Assembly: GCA_947475895.1 (NCBI GenBank)
Contig: CANJMF010000001.1
Coordinates: 186,001 to 250,000 of the forward strand
Direction: 5' to 3'
DNA: 64,000 bases
From: Fidelibacterota bacterium
GTDB taxonomy: Bacteria; Pseudomonadota; Alphaproteobacteria; Rhodospirillales; Rhodospirillaceae
In this document: piece after piece, positions 9,005 to 18,848 of the stretch
Numbering within the stretch: the first letter of the stretch is position 1
Layout of the letters: every line of letters begins with the position of its first letter
Position numbers and translations under genes: made by a program
Notes under the pieces: model-generated
What the model was told of the DNA's origin: nothing
Database searches by the model: none
What the model saw: only the letters and a program-made list of their open reading frames with translations

Positions 9005-10219
9005 ATGCTCGAGAAAAAGCGCATTCTGTTGATCGTTTCTGGCGGCATTGCCGCTGTGAAAGTGCCCGATCTGATTCGCCGTCTGCGTGAGCGCGGCGCC
9101 TCGGTGCGCTGTATCGTGACCAAGGGCGGCGCACAGTTCGTGACGCCGCTCTCATTGGCCGCCCTTTCGGGTGAGCCGGTTTATCAAGACTTGTTCTCGC
9201 TCAAAGACGAAAGTGAGATGGGTCACATCCGCCTGTCGCGGGAAGCCGACATCATTCTAGTAGCGCCCGCTACGGCCGACATCATGGCGAAGATGGTGGC
9301 CGGCATGGCCGACGATCTTGCCACCACGGCGCTGTTGGCCACCGACAAGCCGGTGATGATCGCGCCCAGCATGAACGTGATGATGTGGACCCATCCAGCC
9401 ACGCAATCCAATTTGCAAATTCTTAAAGACCGCCGCGTCGAAGTGGTGGGACCCGGCGCAGGCGACCTTGCCTGCGGCGAAGTGGGCGATGGCCGCATGG
9501 CTGAAGTGCTCGATATCGTCGGCGCTCTGACACAGTTCTTTCAAAAGCGGGAACACAAAGGCGGGCTGGTCGGTGTGCGTGCGCTGGTCACCAGCGGGCC
9601 GACTCATGAGCCCATTGATCCCGTGCGCTACATCTCCAACCGATCGTCGGGCAAACAAGGCCACGCCATTGCCGCGTCCTTGGCGGAACTGGGCGCTCAT
9701 GTGACGTTGGTCACAGGCCCGACACACGAGCCCGTTCCCAATGGCGTCCAGGTCGTGCATATCGAAACCGCTGCGCAAATGATGAATGCGTGTCGCACAG
9801 CGTTGCCGACGGACGTCGTTGTCTGCGCCGCCGCCGTGGCCGATTGGGCCGTGGACGGCGCGAATGGAAGCAAGATCAAAAAGAGCGGCGGCAAAATGCC
9901 CGCCCTTAAACTCACGGAGAACCCCGACATTCTGGCGTCACTCTCACAGCCGGGGCCGCAACGCCCGGGCCTCGTGATCGGCTTCGCGGCTGAGACCGAC
10001 AACCTGCTCGAAAACGCGCGTGCAAAACGTGCCGCGAAAAAATGCGATTGGATCGTGGCAAACGACGTTTCCATCGGCACGGGCACATTCGGCGGCGACA
10101 GCAACACCGTGCATCTGGTCACCGCCGAAGGTGTCGAAGAGTGGCCCACCTTAAGCAAACGCGCCGTCGCCGAACGTTTGGCGGCGCGCATCTCCGCGCA
10201 CATTCAGCGTCATAGATAG
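9005..10219 (+). CDS. coaBC: Bifunctional CoaBC: PPC decarboxylase / phosphopantothenate-cysteine ligase
   Basis: Catalyses two consecutive steps of coenzyme A synthesis. The protein is 404 aa. The N-terminal CoaC flavoprotein domain (about 1-190) begins ILLIVSGGIAAVKVPDLIRR and has the PSMNVMMWTHPATQSN substrate motif. The C-terminal CoaB domain starts near ALVTSGPTHEPIDPVRYISN and includes the NRSSGKQGHAIA loop and the KIKK segment. Length is normal for the fused enzyme. It is followed 9 nt later by dut, the classic coaBC-dut pairing. Confidence 0.97.
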   Translation: MLEKKRILLIVSGGIAAVKVPDLIRRLRERGASVRCIVTKGGAQFVTPLSLAALSGEPVYQDLFSLKDESEMGHIRLSREADIILVAPATADIMAKMVAGMADDLATTALLATDKPVMIAPSMNVMMWTHPATQSNLQILKDRRVEVVGPGAGDLACGEVGDGRMAEVLDIVGALTQFFQKREHKGGLVGVRALVTSGPTHEPIDPVRYISNRSSGKQGHAIAASLAELGAHVTLVTGPTHEPVPNGVQVVHIETAAQMMNACRTALPTDVVVCAAAVADWAVDGANGSKIKKSGGKMPALKLTENPDILASLSQPGPQRPGLVIGFAAETDNLLENARAKRAAKKCDWIVANDVSIGTGTFGGDSNTVHLVTAEGVEEWPTLSKRAVAERLAARISAHIQRHR

Positions 10220-10228
10220 GAATCTCTC

Positions 10229-10690
10229 GTGGGTATTGTCGTTTCCGTTGCCATTAAGCGGTTGCCGCATGCGGCCGATTTGCCGTTGCCGAGCTACCAG
10301 ACCAAAGACTCCGCAGGCATGGATTTGTGCGCTGCTATCAGCGCCGACATCGTGATCGCACCCGGCGCGCATACGATCGTTCCCACAGGATATTCCATCG
10401 CGCTGCCCTCTGGCTTCGAAGCGCAGGTGCGCCCACGATCGGGTCTTGCCGCGAAGAACGCCGTGACCGTGCTCAACAGCCCCGGCACCATCGATGCGGA
10501 TTACCGCGGCGAAGTGGGCGTGATCTTGATCAATCACGGCAAAGATTCCTTCACCGTCACACGCGGTATGCGAATCGCGCAGATCGTCGTGGCCCCGGTG
10601 CGCACCGTCATGTGGGAAGAGAAAGAAGAACTCCTCGACACCGATCGCGGCGCGGGCGGTTTCGGTTCCACCGGCACGCATCGCGTCTAA
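10229..10690 (+). CDS. dut: dUTP pyrophosphatase
   Basis: Hydrolyses dUTP to dUMP and keeps uracil out of DNA. The protein is 153 aa with all five trimeric dUTPase motifs. Visible are the motif 1 region [11 protein letters not shown], motif 2 RSGLAAKN, motif 3 [16 protein letters not shown], motif 4 GMRIAQIVV and the C-terminal P-loop-like [11 protein letters not shown]. It starts at GTG with a weak AGG upstream. It is transcribed with coaBC. Confidence 0.97.
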   Translation: MGIVVSVAIKRLPHAADLPLPSYQTKDSAGMDLCAAISADIVIAPGAHTIVPTGYSIALPSGFEAQVRPRSGLAAKNAVTVLNSPGTIDADYRGEVGVILINHGKDSFTVTRGMRIAQIVVAPVRTVMWEEKEELLDTDRGAGGFGSTGTHRV

Positions 10691-10706
10691 CGCCGCTTTT
10701 AAATCA

Positions 10707-11699
10707 TTAGGCGCGCGTGACGGACACGCTTGCAAGCGTGTCGCGTTCATTTTGGTTGAGGGCCAAATCTTCGGGCAGTCCGTTGCACGCCATGTGCACG
10801 GCCAGCGCCACATCGCTTCCGGCACTCCGGCTGAGGAAGACCGTCCGAATGAATTCGTAAAAATTGCCGTCGTCTGCAATGGCCGCATCGAGACGATTGG
10901 CCAGCGGCTGAACGATGCCTATGGCCGCCATAAGGCCGACGACGAGGCCTACCGCAGAGGCACCGAACATACCGCCAATGACCTCAAGCGGCTCAGTGAA
11001 GAAGCCGAGCGTATGCACAGCACCGAGCAAAAAAGCGACGCCTCCGAACCAGAGCAGGCTGCGGCCAAAGTTTCGCAAGACCTGCACGGCACGCCGATGG
11101 CCAGCCAAAATTCCTGCGATTCGCGCATGCAGCAGCGATCCTATTTGGTCGGGAGCGATTTGTTGTTCCAGCATGGCTGTTCCATCATCGATTAGCCGAA
11201 CCGCGGCAGTGTCGCGAAACGCGACAGGCGCCGATGCGTTTGAAGCATTTATAAGAACGAATGCCAGATCTCGGTAATCTGCGTTTTGAAAACGACGGCC
11301 GCGCAATGCGAGCGTAACCGCCTGCCAAATTCCGGGACCGCCAACAGATGTGAGAATGCTGGTAGCAGCGAGCGCCGCGAGCACAATGATTGTCAACTCA
11401 TGCGGCAGCGCTTCGACGATGACGTCGATATGCCCGCCGATGATCCAGTAGCCCCCAAACACGAACACCAACAACGCTACCAAACCTATGACGGGTGAAA
11501 GAGATGCAAGTCTCATGGTCGTGATCCTTTCCGAATAGGTCGCAACAAGGCAGCCCGCCGCCCAACGCAGCGCAGCCAGATCGTCTTCGATAGAATCCAC
11601 TTCTTGGCGCATCGGCTCGGCCCACGCCGTGCGAGCCCAAGGCAATCCACGGGCCGCGTGATGTACCAGGCCGTGAGCCATATGACGCGCGAGGTTCAT
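10707..11699 (-). CDS. MotA-like membrane protein with PadR-associated N-terminal domain
   Basis: 330 aa. Residues 1-62 form a soluble domain with WAEPMRQEVDSIEDDLAALRW and AAGC, a pattern I recall from membrane proteins encoded beside PadR regulators. Residues 65-330 resemble the flagellar stator MotA. Evidence is a TM pair (68-92 and 101-119) with an ALPHEL motif between, a cytoplasmic stretch with NADYRDLAFVL, then TM 214-233 and TM 241-263. After that come PLANRLDAAIADDG and NFYEFIRTVFL, as in the MotA tail. The conserved proline of the third MotA helix appears replaced (RSLLWFGG), and the cytoplasmic loop is short. No MotB partner lies nearby. Function is unknown; it may be a stator-derived channel. 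It starts on the PadR stop (ATGA). Confidence 0.65.
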   Translation of the reverse strand: MNLARHMAHGLVHHAARGLPWARTAWAEPMRQEVDSIEDDLAALRWAAGCLVATYSERITTMRLASLSPVIGLVALLVFVFGGYWIIGGHIDVIVEALPHELTIIVLAALAATSILTSVGGPGIWQAVTLALRGRRFQNADYRDLAFVLINASNASAPVAFRDTAAVRLIDDGTAMLEQQIAPDQIGSLLHARIAGILAGHRRAVQVLRNFGRSLLWFGGVAFLLGAVHTLGFFTEPLEVIGGMFGASAVGLVVGLMAAIGIVQPLANRLDAAIADDGNFYEFIRTVFLSRSAGSDVALAVHMACNGLPEDLALNQNERDTLASVSVTRA

Positions 11700-11992
11700 G
11701 ACGGCACCAATGCGTACTTACCGCCGGTGGGCACCTTCGCGTTTTCCTGCGCGACCTCGCGAGCAAGCTCGATCCCGTTTCCCGTGAGTCGGTAGACATG
11801 GCGTGGCGGCCGGCCCGGCTGGTCGGGCTGCTTCCACTTGGAAGCTAGGTAGCCGAGGTCGGCAAGGCGCATCAGCAGCGGATAAAGGGTGCCGGCCTTT
11901 AAACCAGTACCCTTGGAAATCTCATAGCCGTGACGCCACGTCAGCGGCTCTTCAAGCATCGTCTCCAACAGGAGACGGGTTTGTTTGGACAT
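11696..11992 (-). CDS. PadR-family transcriptional regulator
   Basis: Small winged-helix regulator of 98 aa, starting MSKQTRLLLETMLEEP. The PadR N-terminal fold shows as WRHGYEISKGTGLKAGTLYP LLMRLADLGYL, with the wing in PGRPPRHVYRLT. PadR proteins usually repress an adjacent membrane-protein gene and themselves, and the ATGA overlap with the following gene fits that. It is divergent from the MoeB/ThiF gene across 125 nt containing repeated TATCGACAT elements. Confidence 0.88.
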   Translation of the reverse strand: MSKQTRLLLETMLEEPLTWRHGYEISKGTGLKAGTLYPLLMRLADLGYLASKWKQPDQPGRPPRHVYRLTGNGIELAREVAQENAKVPTGGKYALVPS

Positions 11993-12017
11993 ATTCGGGC
12001 GACGCGGCATTTCCGTA

Positions 12018-12026
12018 TATCGACAT
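12018..12026. promoter_or_regulatory. Putative PadR operator element 1 (TATCGACAT)
   Basis: TATCGACAT lies within TATATCGACATATATCGA just upstream of padR. The same 9-mer recurs at 12089-12097 in the same divergent region. Two copies near a regulator gene suggest an operator. Which protein binds is inferred only from position. Confidence 0.35.
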
Positions 12027-12081
12027 ATATCGAGTTTTTAGTCAACGGGATTTAGGTATTGCCGAATGGGTCCTTTTATTA

Positions 12082-12099
12082 CGATGTCTATCGACATCG
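12082..12099. promoter_or_regulatory. Putative operator: perfect 7-bp inverted repeat
   Basis: CGATGTC-TATC-GACATCG is a perfect inverted repeat with 7-bp arms and a 4-nt centre. It includes the second TATCGACAT copy and lies 19 nt upstream of the ThiF-like start codon. It is a likely binding site for the divergent PadR protein, which would then also affect the plus-strand gene. Confidence 0.45.
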
Positions 12100-12117
12100 A
12101 ATTTACGGATATGCGTC

Positions 12118-12903
12118 ATGGATTTTACCGAAAGCCAGATTCACCGTTACGCGCGCCATATTCTTTTGCGCGAAGTGGGTGGAGTTGGGCAGGAAAAGCT
12201 TCTCAAATCTAAGGTGCTTGTGATTGGCGCGGGCGGGCTCGGCTCGCCGCTCATTTTGTATCTCGCTGCGGCGGGCGTCGGCACCATCGGTGTGATTGAC
12301 GACGACAAAGTCGATCTCTCGAATCTTCAACGCCAGATCGCTCACACCACGGCGCGCATCGGCATGGCGAAGGTCGCGAGCGCCGCGCAGGCTGTGGCCG
12401 ACATCAATCCCGACGTGGAAGTGATCGAGCATCGAGAACGCCTCGGCCTCGACAACATCATGGCCTTGATTGCGGACTACGATGTCATCGCCGACGGCAG
12501 TGACAATTTCCCCACGCGCTTTCTCGTCAACGACGCCTGCTACTTCGCCAAAAAGACTTTGGTGTCCGCCGCCGTCTTGCGGTTCGATGGCCAGTTGGCC
12601 ACCTTCAAACCTCACGCGGGCGGACCTTGCTATCGCTGCCTGTACCCCGAACCGCCACCGCCGGGCCAAATCCCCAGCTGCGACGAGGCGGGGGTTATGG
12701 GTGCCGTGGCCGGGGTTATGGGCACGCTGCAGGCCACGGAGGTGCTCAAAGAGCTGTTGGGCATCGGAGAGAGCATGGCGGGCCGCCTGATGGTCTATGA
12801 CGCCTTAGCGGCCACCACGCGGCACGTGAAGGTGAACCCCGATCCGGAATGCCCGCTCTGCAGCCCTAAGGCGACGATCAAAAAGCTGCAACTTTCGCGG
12901 TAA
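12118..12903 (+). CDS. moeB: MoeB/ThiF-family E1-like adenylyltransferase
   Basis: Adenylates the C-terminal glycine of a ubiquitin-like sulfur carrier (MoaD or ThiS). The protein is 261 aa starting [17 protein letters not shown]. The nucleotide loop is [17 protein letters not shown], with the acceptor motif [13 protein letters not shown]. Zinc pairs CYRC and CPLC are both present. The C-terminal part [19 protein letters not shown] is typical of MoeB. There is no rhodanese domain. Without a neighbouring moaD or thiS I cannot separate MoeB from ThiF or MoeZ-like roles. Confidence 0.88.
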   Translation: MDFTESQIHRYARHILLREVGGVGQEKLLKSKVLVIGAGGLGSPLILYLAAAGVGTIGVIDDDKVDLSNLQRQIAHTTARIGMAKVASAAQAVADINPDVEVIEHRERLGLDNIMALIADYDVIADGSDNFPTRFLVNDACYFAKKTLVSAAVLRFDGQLATFKPHAGGPCYRCLYPEPPPPGQIPSCDEAGVMGAVAGVMGTLQATEVLKELLGIGESMAGRLMVYDALAATTRHVKVNPDPECPLCSPKATIKKLQLSR

Positions 12904-12923
12904 CGCCTTGCCCGGCGGAGCCA

Positions 12924-14087
12924 ATGGGCTTAGATGCGGCCATGGATTCGACCTTTTCCACCTCAGACACCCGCACCAATCTCGTTGGCTTGTCCCGCGA
13001 GGCACTGACGGCTGCGTTGGTGGAATTCGGCGAGAAGCCGTTCCGTGCGAAGCAGCTGTGGCATTGGATCTATCATCGCGGGGCGAAAGACTTCGCCGAC
13101 ATGACGGATCTGTCGAAGGAGCTGCGCGCAAAACTTCCCGAACATTTTGTCGTGGCACGGCCAACGATTGCACGCGAGCAAACATCCACCGACAAGACGC
13201 GCAAATGGCTGGTGGAATTTAACGACGGCCAAAAAGCCGAAGCCGTGTTCATCCCGGAAGAAGACCGAGGTGCTGTGTGCGTCTCGTCGCAAGTGGGCTG
13301 CACGCTGACCTGCCGTTTCTGCCACACAGGCACGCAGCGCTTGGTGCGCAACCTGACGCCGGCAGAAATCGTCGGGCAGTTTATGTTGGCGCGCGACAGT
13401 TATGGCGAATGGCCCACACCCACCGATGAGCGGCGCATGTTGTCTAATATCGTGCTCATGGGCATGGGCGAGCCGCTGTACAATTTCGATAACGTCGCCA
13501 CGGCGTTGAAAATCATCATGGCCGACGACGGCATCGCGGTTGGAAAACGCCGCATCACCTTATCGACCTCAGGCGTCGTTCCGGAAATTCATCGCTGCGG
13601 TGCGGAGCTTGGCGTCAATCTTGCCATCTCATTGCATGCGCCCGACGACGATACGCGCTCGATGATCATGCCCATCAACAAGAAATATCCGCTGAAAGAA
13701 TTGATGCAGGCGTGCCGCGATTATCCGGGCGCTTCCAATGCGCGGCGGATCACGTTCGAATACGTAATGCTGAAAGGCATCAACGATACGCCGGCACACG
13801 CGCGCGCCCTCATCAAGCTGGTGAAGGACGTGCCGTGCAAATTCAACCTGATCCCGTTCAATCCTTGGCCGGGCACATCGTATGAATGCTCAGACGCGGC
13901 CACCATCGATGCCTTCGCACAAACACTGTGGGAAGCGGGCTTTACAGCCCCTGTGCGCACGCCACGCGGACGCGACATCCTGGCCGCCTGCGGCCAACTA
14001 AAGAGCGACAGTGAAAAGCTTTCGGTAAAAGAGAAGCGTCTGCGTGAAGCCGAAGAAGCCTGGTCGGAAAAAGAAGCGGCGCTGTAG
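12924..14087 (+). CDS. rlmN: Dual-specificity RNA methyltransferase RlmN
   Basis: Radical-SAM enzyme making 2-methyladenosine in 23S rRNA (A2503) and some tRNAs. The protein is 387 aa. The radical-SAM cluster motif is [15 protein letters not shown] (CxxxCxxC). The substrate lysine region and the C-terminal methyl-carrying cysteine in [14 protein letters not shown] are both present. An alternative start six codons in (MDSTFSTSD) is possible. It lies 20 nt behind the E1-like gene and converges on fliG. Confidence 0.96.
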   Translation: MGLDAAMDSTFSTSDTRTNLVGLSREALTAALVEFGEKPFRAKQLWHWIYHRGAKDFADMTDLSKELRAKLPEHFVVARPTIAREQTSTDKTRKWLVEFNDGQKAEAVFIPEEDRGAVCVSSQVGCTLTCRFCHTGTQRLVRNLTPAEIVGQFMLARDSYGEWPTPTDERRMLSNIVLMGMGEPLYNFDNVATALKIIMADDGIAVGKRRITLSTSGVVPEIHRCGAELGVNLAISLHAPDDDTRSMIMPINKKYPLKELMQACRDYPGASNARRITFEYVMLKGINDTPAHARALIKLVKDVPCKFNLIPFNPWPGTSYECSDAATIDAFAQTLWEAGFTAPVRTPRGRDILAACGQLKSDSEKLSVKEKRLREAEEAWSEKEAAL

Positions 14088-14105
14088 TCCGCAACGTTTC
14101 GAAGG

Positions 14106-15125
14106 TTAGTAAACCATCTCGCCTTCGTCGGAGCCTTCGGCCAGCGTGATCTGGCCGGAGTTTGAGAGTTCCTTGGCCAGTGTGACGATGATGCCTTGGG
14201 CCTCTTCCACGTCTTTGAGACGCACGGGGCCGAGGGCGTCCATGTCTTCCTTCATCATCTTCGAAGCACGGCCCGACATATTGGCGAAGAAAAGCTCCTT
14301 CACCGCTTCGGAGCCGCCCTTCAGCGCCAGAGCCAGCTTTTCCTTCTCGGCGTGACGCAGCAAAGTCTGCGCGCCATTGGCATCGAGGCGGATCAAATCT
14401 TCGAAGGTGAACATCAACGCGCGGATCTTCTCGGCCGATTCGCGATTGCGTTCTTCGAGGGCCGTCATGAAACGGCTTTCGGTATTGCGGTCGAGGCTGT
14501 TGAAGATTTCGGCCATCAACTCGTGCGAATCGACACGTGCCGTCTTGGCCAGGTTCGACATAAATTCGACGCGCATAGTCTTCTCGAGGCTTTCGAGCAC
14601 ATCCTTTTGCACCGATTCCATGTGCAGCATGCGCATGACGACTTCCATCGCGAAGCCTTCGGGCAACAGCGCGAGCACGCGGCTGGTGTGGTCGGGGGTG
14701 ATTTTCGACAGCACGACCCCGACGGTCTGCGGATATTCGTTTTTGAGATAGTTGGCGAGCACCTGTTCGTGCACGTTCGCCAACTTGTCCCACATGGTGC
14801 GACCCGCCGGGCCGCGAATTTCTTCCATGATGAGGGCTGCGCGTTCTTTGCTCAGGCCCCTCAGGAGGAGGCGCTCGGTCGTGGCGTATGAGCCGACCAG
14901 CGAGCCGGTATTGGAAATGGCATCGGCGAAATCGACGAACAGACGCTCGACGATATTGGAACCGACGCTACCCAAATTGGCCATGCACTGGGACAACTCG
15001 CGGATTTCGTCGTCTTCCATCATGGCGAGCATCTTGGCGGCCTGCTCAGGCGCCAAAGACATCATGAGGATGGCCGCTTTTTGAGGCCCCGTCAGAGATC
15101 TGTAATCTTCTTTGGCGCGGGCCAT
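14106..15125 (-). CDS. fliG: Flagellar motor switch protein FliG (orphan locus)
   Basis: C-ring component that contacts the MotA stator and transmits torque. The protein is 339 aa starting MARAKEDYRSLTGPQKAAIL. The middle-domain motif reads EYPQTVGVVLSKI (usually EHPQ). The C-terminal torque domain has MFTFEDLIRLDANGAQTLLR, then LALALKGGSEAVKELFFANM and GPVRLKDVEEAQ, as in other alphaproteobacterial FliG. The start was chosen at the ATG with GGCAGGG just upstream, dropping 14 codons of the longest frame. No other flagellar gene lies in the window, so it is isolated from any fli cluster. Confidence 0.94.
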   Translation of the reverse strand: MARAKEDYRSLTGPQKAAILMMSLAPEQAAKMLAMMEDDEIRELSQCMANLGSVGSNIVERLFVDFADAISNTGSLVGSYATTERLLLRGLSKERAALIMEEIRGPAGRTMWDKLANVHEQVLANYLKNEYPQTVGVVLSKITPDHTSRVLALLPEGFAMEVVMRMLHMESVQKDVLESLEKTMRVEFMSNLAKTARVDSHELMAEIFNSLDRNTESRFMTALEERNRESAEKIRALMFTFEDLIRLDANGAQTLLRHAEKEKLALALKGGSEAVKELFFANMSGRASKMMKEDMDALGPVRLKDVEEAQGIIVTLAKELSNSGQITLAEGSDEGEMVY

Positions 15126-15267
15126 AGCCCTGCCTTTCAGTTGGTCACGACAGCCGTTGGCAGGCACTTTATGCCGGGTGGTATGAAGAAGGCCTTAATT
15201 TCCAAAAACCGCCCGGCACGACCCATTTTTCGCGGTTTTCGGCCATTTTGTGCCGCCAAAGCTTCCC

Positions 15268-15295
15268 TTGCCCCCGGGGTCGCGGTTCCTATACT
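15268..15295 (+). promoter_or_regulatory. Putative sigma-70 promoter of argG
   Basis: TTGCCC, 16 nt, then TATACT, about 42 nt upstream of the argG ATG and inside the fliG/argG divergent gap. The -10 is strong and the -35 partial. Confidence 0.5.
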
Positions 15296-15336
15296 GCCCG
15301 CGAAATCAGCAGCCTTTTTGGGGAACTTCCGAAGCT

Positions 15337-16548
15337 ATGGCGAAACAAAGAAAAGTGGTTCTGGCGTATTCCGGCGGCCTCGACACCTCGATCATTTTGC
15401 GGTGGCTTCAGGTCGAGAAAAACTGCGAAGTCGTGACGTTCACGGCCGACCTGGGTCAGGGCGGCGAACTGGAGCCGGCGCGCAAGAAAGCCGAGCTCAT
15501 GGGCATCAAGCAGATCTTCATTGAAGACCTGCGCGAAGAATTCGTCCGCGACTTTGTGTTCCCCATGTTCCGCGCTAACGCTTTGTATGAAGGCGTGTAC
15601 TTGCTCGGCACCTCCATTGCCCGTCCGTTGATCGCCAAACGTTTGGTCGAGATCGCTGCCGAAACCGGCGCCGACACCATTTCTCATGGCGCCACCGGCA
15701 AGGGTAACGATCAAGTGCGCTTCGAGCTGACGGCTTATGCTTTGAAGCCGGACATCAAAGTCATCGCGCCGTGGCGCGAATGGGATTTGAGCTCGCGCAC
15801 GAAATTGATCGAGTACGCCGAGCAGCACCAGATTCCGATCCCCACCGATAAGCGCGGTGAATCACCCTATTCCATGGACGCTAACCTTCTGCACATTTCG
15901 TACGAAGGTAAGGCGCTGGAAGATCCGTGGGTGGAAGCCGACGAAGATATGTTCCGCCTGACCGTGTCGCCGGAAAAGGCGCCGGACAAAGCGGAGTACG
16001 TGGAAATCGAATTCGCCAGCGGCGATCCGATTGCCGTGAACGGCCAGAAGCTTTCGCCGGCCGCGTTGCTGACCAAGCTGAACGAACTGGGCGGACGCAA
16101 CGGCGTTGGTCGCCTGGACCTCGTTGAAAACCGTTACGTCGGCATGAAGAGCCGCGGCGTTTACGAAACGCCCGGCGGTACGGTGCTGCACGTGGCGCAC
16201 CGCGCCATGGAAAGCATCACGCTGGACCGCGAAGCCATGCATCTGAAAGACGAGTTGATGCCGCGCTACGCCAAGCTGGTTTACACCGGCTATTGGTTCG
16301 CGCCGGAACGCGAAATGCTGCAAGTCGCCATCGACAAAACGCAAGAGCGCGTTAACGGTGTCGTACGCTTGAAGTTGTACAAAGGCAATTGCAGCGTCGT
16401 GGGCCGCAAATCGCCCAACAGCCTTTATCGTATGGACTACGTCACCTTCGAAGAAGACTCGGTCTACAATCAGTACGACGCCGAGGGCTTCATCAAACTC
16501 AACGCTTTGCGCCTGCGCTTGGGCACCATGGCACGGCAGAAGAAGTAA
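15337..16548 (+). CDS. argG: Argininosuccinate synthase
   Basis: ATP-dependent ligation of citrulline and aspartate, the penultimate arginine step. The protein is 403 aa. The N-terminal PP-loop [15 protein letters not shown] binds ATP. Further signature segments are [15 protein letters not shown] and [20 protein letters not shown]. The start [14 protein letters not shown] was chosen over an upstream in-frame ATG because family members begin here. It is followed 14 nt later by a HAD phosphatase. Confidence 0.98.
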   Translation: MAKQRKVVLAYSGGLDTSIILRWLQVEKNCEVVTFTADLGQGGELEPARKKAELMGIKQIFIEDLREEFVRDFVFPMFRANALYEGVYLLGTSIARPLIAKRLVEIAAETGADTISHGATGKGNDQVRFELTAYALKPDIKVIAPWREWDLSSRTKLIEYAEQHQIPIPTDKRGESPYSMDANLLHISYEGKALEDPWVEADEDMFRLTVSPEKAPDKAEYVEIEFASGDPIAVNGQKLSPAALLTKLNELGGRNGVGRLDLVENRYVGMKSRGVYETPGGTVLHVAHRAMESITLDREAMHLKDELMPRYAKLVYTGYWFAPEREMLQVAIDKTQERVNGVVRLKLYKGNCSVVGRKSPNSLYRMDYVTFEEDSVYNQYDAEGFIKLNALRLRLGTMARQKK

Positions 16549-16562
16549 GCTGGAGACGCACG

Positions 16563-17234
16563 ATGACTGCCGCCGTGATCTTTGATTGCGACGGAGTCAT
16601 CGTGAATAGTGAGGCTATCTGCCAGAAAGTCGAGATGGCCTGCCTGGCCGAAATCGGCCTCGTTTTCGAGCAACAAGAATACTCGGATCGCTTTCTGGGA
16701 TCGGGACGCCACGAGTATTACGCGGCGCTTGATGTGGAACATCAAAAACGCTTAGGGCGACCATTGCCCACGTCCGTTCTTACGACGATGCACGAGCGTT
16801 CATGGCCCGAAATTGAGACCAAACTGATGGCTGTTGCGGGCATTGAAACGGCCCTTCGGTCTATCACGCTGCCTGTAGCCGTGGCTTCGGGCTCCAGCGA
16901 AGAGAGCCTCGCCAAAAAGCTCCGCAAGGTCGGCTTGCATGATATTTTTGCGCCGCATATTTATTCGGCTGATCTGGTTGAACGAGGGAAACCTTCGCCG
17001 GATATCTTCCTCTATGCTGCCGAACAACTGAGCGTAGCACCCGAAAAGTGCGTTGCCATTGAAGACAGTATTAACGGTATCCTCTCAGCGCGCCGCGCCG
17101 GTATGATAGCCGTCGGATTTGTCGGGGGCGGACATTGCGGCCCGGGTCATCGTGATCGCTTAGGCCAGGCAGGAGCCGCGTACGTGATCGACCACATGGA
17201 TCAGCTTTTGCCACTGTTATCGGAGATCGCATGA
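16563..17234 (+). CDS. HAD-superfamily phosphatase (beta-phosphoglucomutase-like)
   Basis: 223 aa. HAD motif I is FDCDGVIVNSE (nucleophile Asp plus second Asp). Motif II is in LPVAVASGSSEESLAKKL, the motif III lysine lies in VERGKPSPDIFLYAAEQL, and motif IV is AIEDSINGILSARRAGM. The helical cap between motifs I and II marks subclass I, as in small sugar-phosphate and phosphoglycolate phosphatases. The substrate cannot be told from sequence. Its TGA overlaps the next start (ATGA). Confidence 0.9.
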   Translation: MTAAVIFDCDGVIVNSEAICQKVEMACLAEIGLVFEQQEYSDRFLGSGRHEYYAALDVEHQKRLGRPLPTSVLTTMHERSWPEIETKLMAVAGIETALRSITLPVAVASGSSEESLAKKLRKVGLHDIFAPHIYSADLVERGKPSPDIFLYAAEQLSVAPEKCVAIEDSINGILSARRAGMIAVGFVGGGHCGPGHRDRLGQAGAAYVIDHMDQLLPLLSEIA

Positions 17235-17995
17235 GCGAACACATCGTCTCGGAATTTGCGGAAGGCGTTTTGACGTTGCGGTTTAACCGCGCGGACAAGA
17301 AGAACGCACTGACGACGGCGATGTATTCTGCGGCAGCGGAGGTGCTGCGCGGTGCGAGTTCCAACGACGCGGTGCGCGTTGTTGTTATTACCGGCAGCGG
17401 CGACAGCTTCAGTTCAGGCAACGACGTGAAGGATTTTATCGCAAATCCTTTGTCGATCGAATCGCCGGCCATTCAGTTCATGTACGCTTTGCTCGATTGC
17501 CCAAAGCCGGTGATCGCGGCCGTGAACGGCATGGCCATCGGCATCGGCACGACACTGTTGCTTCACTGCGACTTTGCCATCGCTGTGCCGGAAGCGCGGT
17601 TTCAACTGCCCTTCGTCAACCTCGCCCTCGTGCCTGAATTCGCATCGAGCTTGCTGCTGCCGCGCTTCTTAGGGCCGCGCAAAGCGACCGAGCTTCTGAT
17701 GCTCGCGGGGCCATTCTCGGCGGAGGCCGCCGCTGAATTTGGATTGATCAATGCCGTGGTGCCGGCGGATCAGCTGGCGATCACGGTGGCCGCGGGCGCC
17801 GCGGCGTTAGCCTCCAAACCGCCGGCAGCGGTGCGCGCGACCAAGGCATTGCTGTGCGCAAACCGCGACGAGATCAAAGCGTGCATCGCGGCCGAGGTGG
17901 CTGTGCTGACCGAGCGGTTGAAATCGGCCGAGCTGCGCGAAGCCGTGCAAGCCTTTCTGGAAAAACGCGCGCCGGATTTTTCCAAGTTCGCTTAG
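17231..17995 (+). CDS. Enoyl-CoA hydratase/isomerase family protein
   Basis: Crotonase-fold enzyme of 254 aa acting on acyl-CoA. The oxyanion-hole segments are ITGSGDSFSSGNDVKDF and AVNGMAIGIGTTLLLHCDF. The second catalytic-glutamate region is LALVPEFASSLLLPRFLG, where E of PEF suits isomerase-type members. It lies behind the HAD gene with an ATGA overlap and 1 nt ahead of the FkbM gene, so all three probably form one unit with argG. The substrate is unknown. Confidence 0.9.
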   Translation: MSEHIVSEFAEGVLTLRFNRADKKNALTTAMYSAAAEVLRGASSNDAVRVVVITGSGDSFSSGNDVKDFIANPLSIESPAIQFMYALLDCPKPVIAAVNGMAIGIGTTLLLHCDFAIAVPEARFQLPFVNLALVPEFASSLLLPRFLGPRKATELLMLAGPFSAEAAAEFGLINAVVPADQLAITVAAGAAALASKPPAAVRATKALLCANRDEIKACIAAEVAVLTERLKSAELREAVQAFLEKRAPDFSKFA

Positions 17996-17996
17996 C

Positions 17997-18848
17997 ATGG
18001 CCAAGACTAACTTTAGTTTTCTCGAAATCGTTCCCGATTTGGCTTCTATGGTGTTTGTCGATGTGGGCGCAGCGCCTACGTCGAAGCCAGCTTTTTTCCA
18101 AAACTTGGCAGACCGCAACCGGGCAACCGTCATTGGTTTCGAACCGGACACCGCCGCCTGCGAGAAAATGAATGCTCGGGCGCGCTTCGGAAGTATTTTC
18201 CATCCCGTCTTCATTGGCCGCGGAGGGCCAGCCAAGTTCTACGAAACCACATTTGGTTATACGAGCTCGCTCTATCCGCCGAACATCAAGCTCGCCGAAC
18301 GTTTCAGCAATCTAGCGGATTATGTGGCTGTAAAACAAATTTTCGACGTGCAAACGCATCGGCTCGACGACGTCGTCGGCGGCGCCAACATCGACTTTTT
18401 GAAGATCGACGTTCAGGGCGGAGAGCTGGACGTATTGCTGGGCGCAGAGCGTCTCTTGGCACGAACCTTGCTTGTGCAGACGGAAGTGGAGTTCCTGCCC
18501 ATGTACGAAAACCAACCGTTATTTGCTGACGTTGATGCACACATGCGCGCGCGCGGATTTCAGTTTCACACTTTCACGAATTTCGGAAAACTGTTCTACG
18601 CCCCGGTCGTCGATCCAAAAACGCCACTCGCGGGTCATAATCAAATTCTATGGAGCGACGCGGTCTACATCCCCGACCCTGCACGCTTCGATACCCTGTC
18701 GCACGAAGACCTTCTAAAGCTCGTGACGCTTCTGCACGACCTCTACCAGTCTTTCGACCTTTGCCTTTACATCCTTGGAAAGATGCAATCGCGGGGACTG
18801 GCGGCGCCAATCGAAGCCTATATGAAGGCGTTAGGCGCCAGCGCTTAA
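17997..18848 (+). CDS. FkbM-family SAM-dependent methyltransferase
   Basis: 283 aa. The SAM-binding start reads [20 protein letters not shown], followed by [15 protein letters not shown]. The family-typical [20 protein letters not shown], with acidic and aromatic residues after it, is clear. FkbM enzymes O-methylate sugars or small molecules, often for surface polysaccharides. The stop interlocks with the folD stop on the other strand as the palindrome TTAA. Confidence 0.85.
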   Translation: MAKTNFSFLEIVPDLASMVFVDVGAAPTSKPAFFQNLADRNRATVIGFEPDTAACEKMNARARFGSIFHPVFIGRGGPAKFYETTFGYTSSLYPPNIKLAERFSNLADYVAVKQIFDVQTHRLDDVVGGANIDFLKIDVQGGELDVLLGAERLLARTLLVQTEVEFLPMYENQPLFADVDAHMRARGFQFHTFTNFGKLFYAPVVDPKTPLAGHNQILWSDAVYIPDPARFDTLSHEDLLKLVTLLHDLYQSFDLCLYILGKMQSRGLAAPIEAYMKALGASA

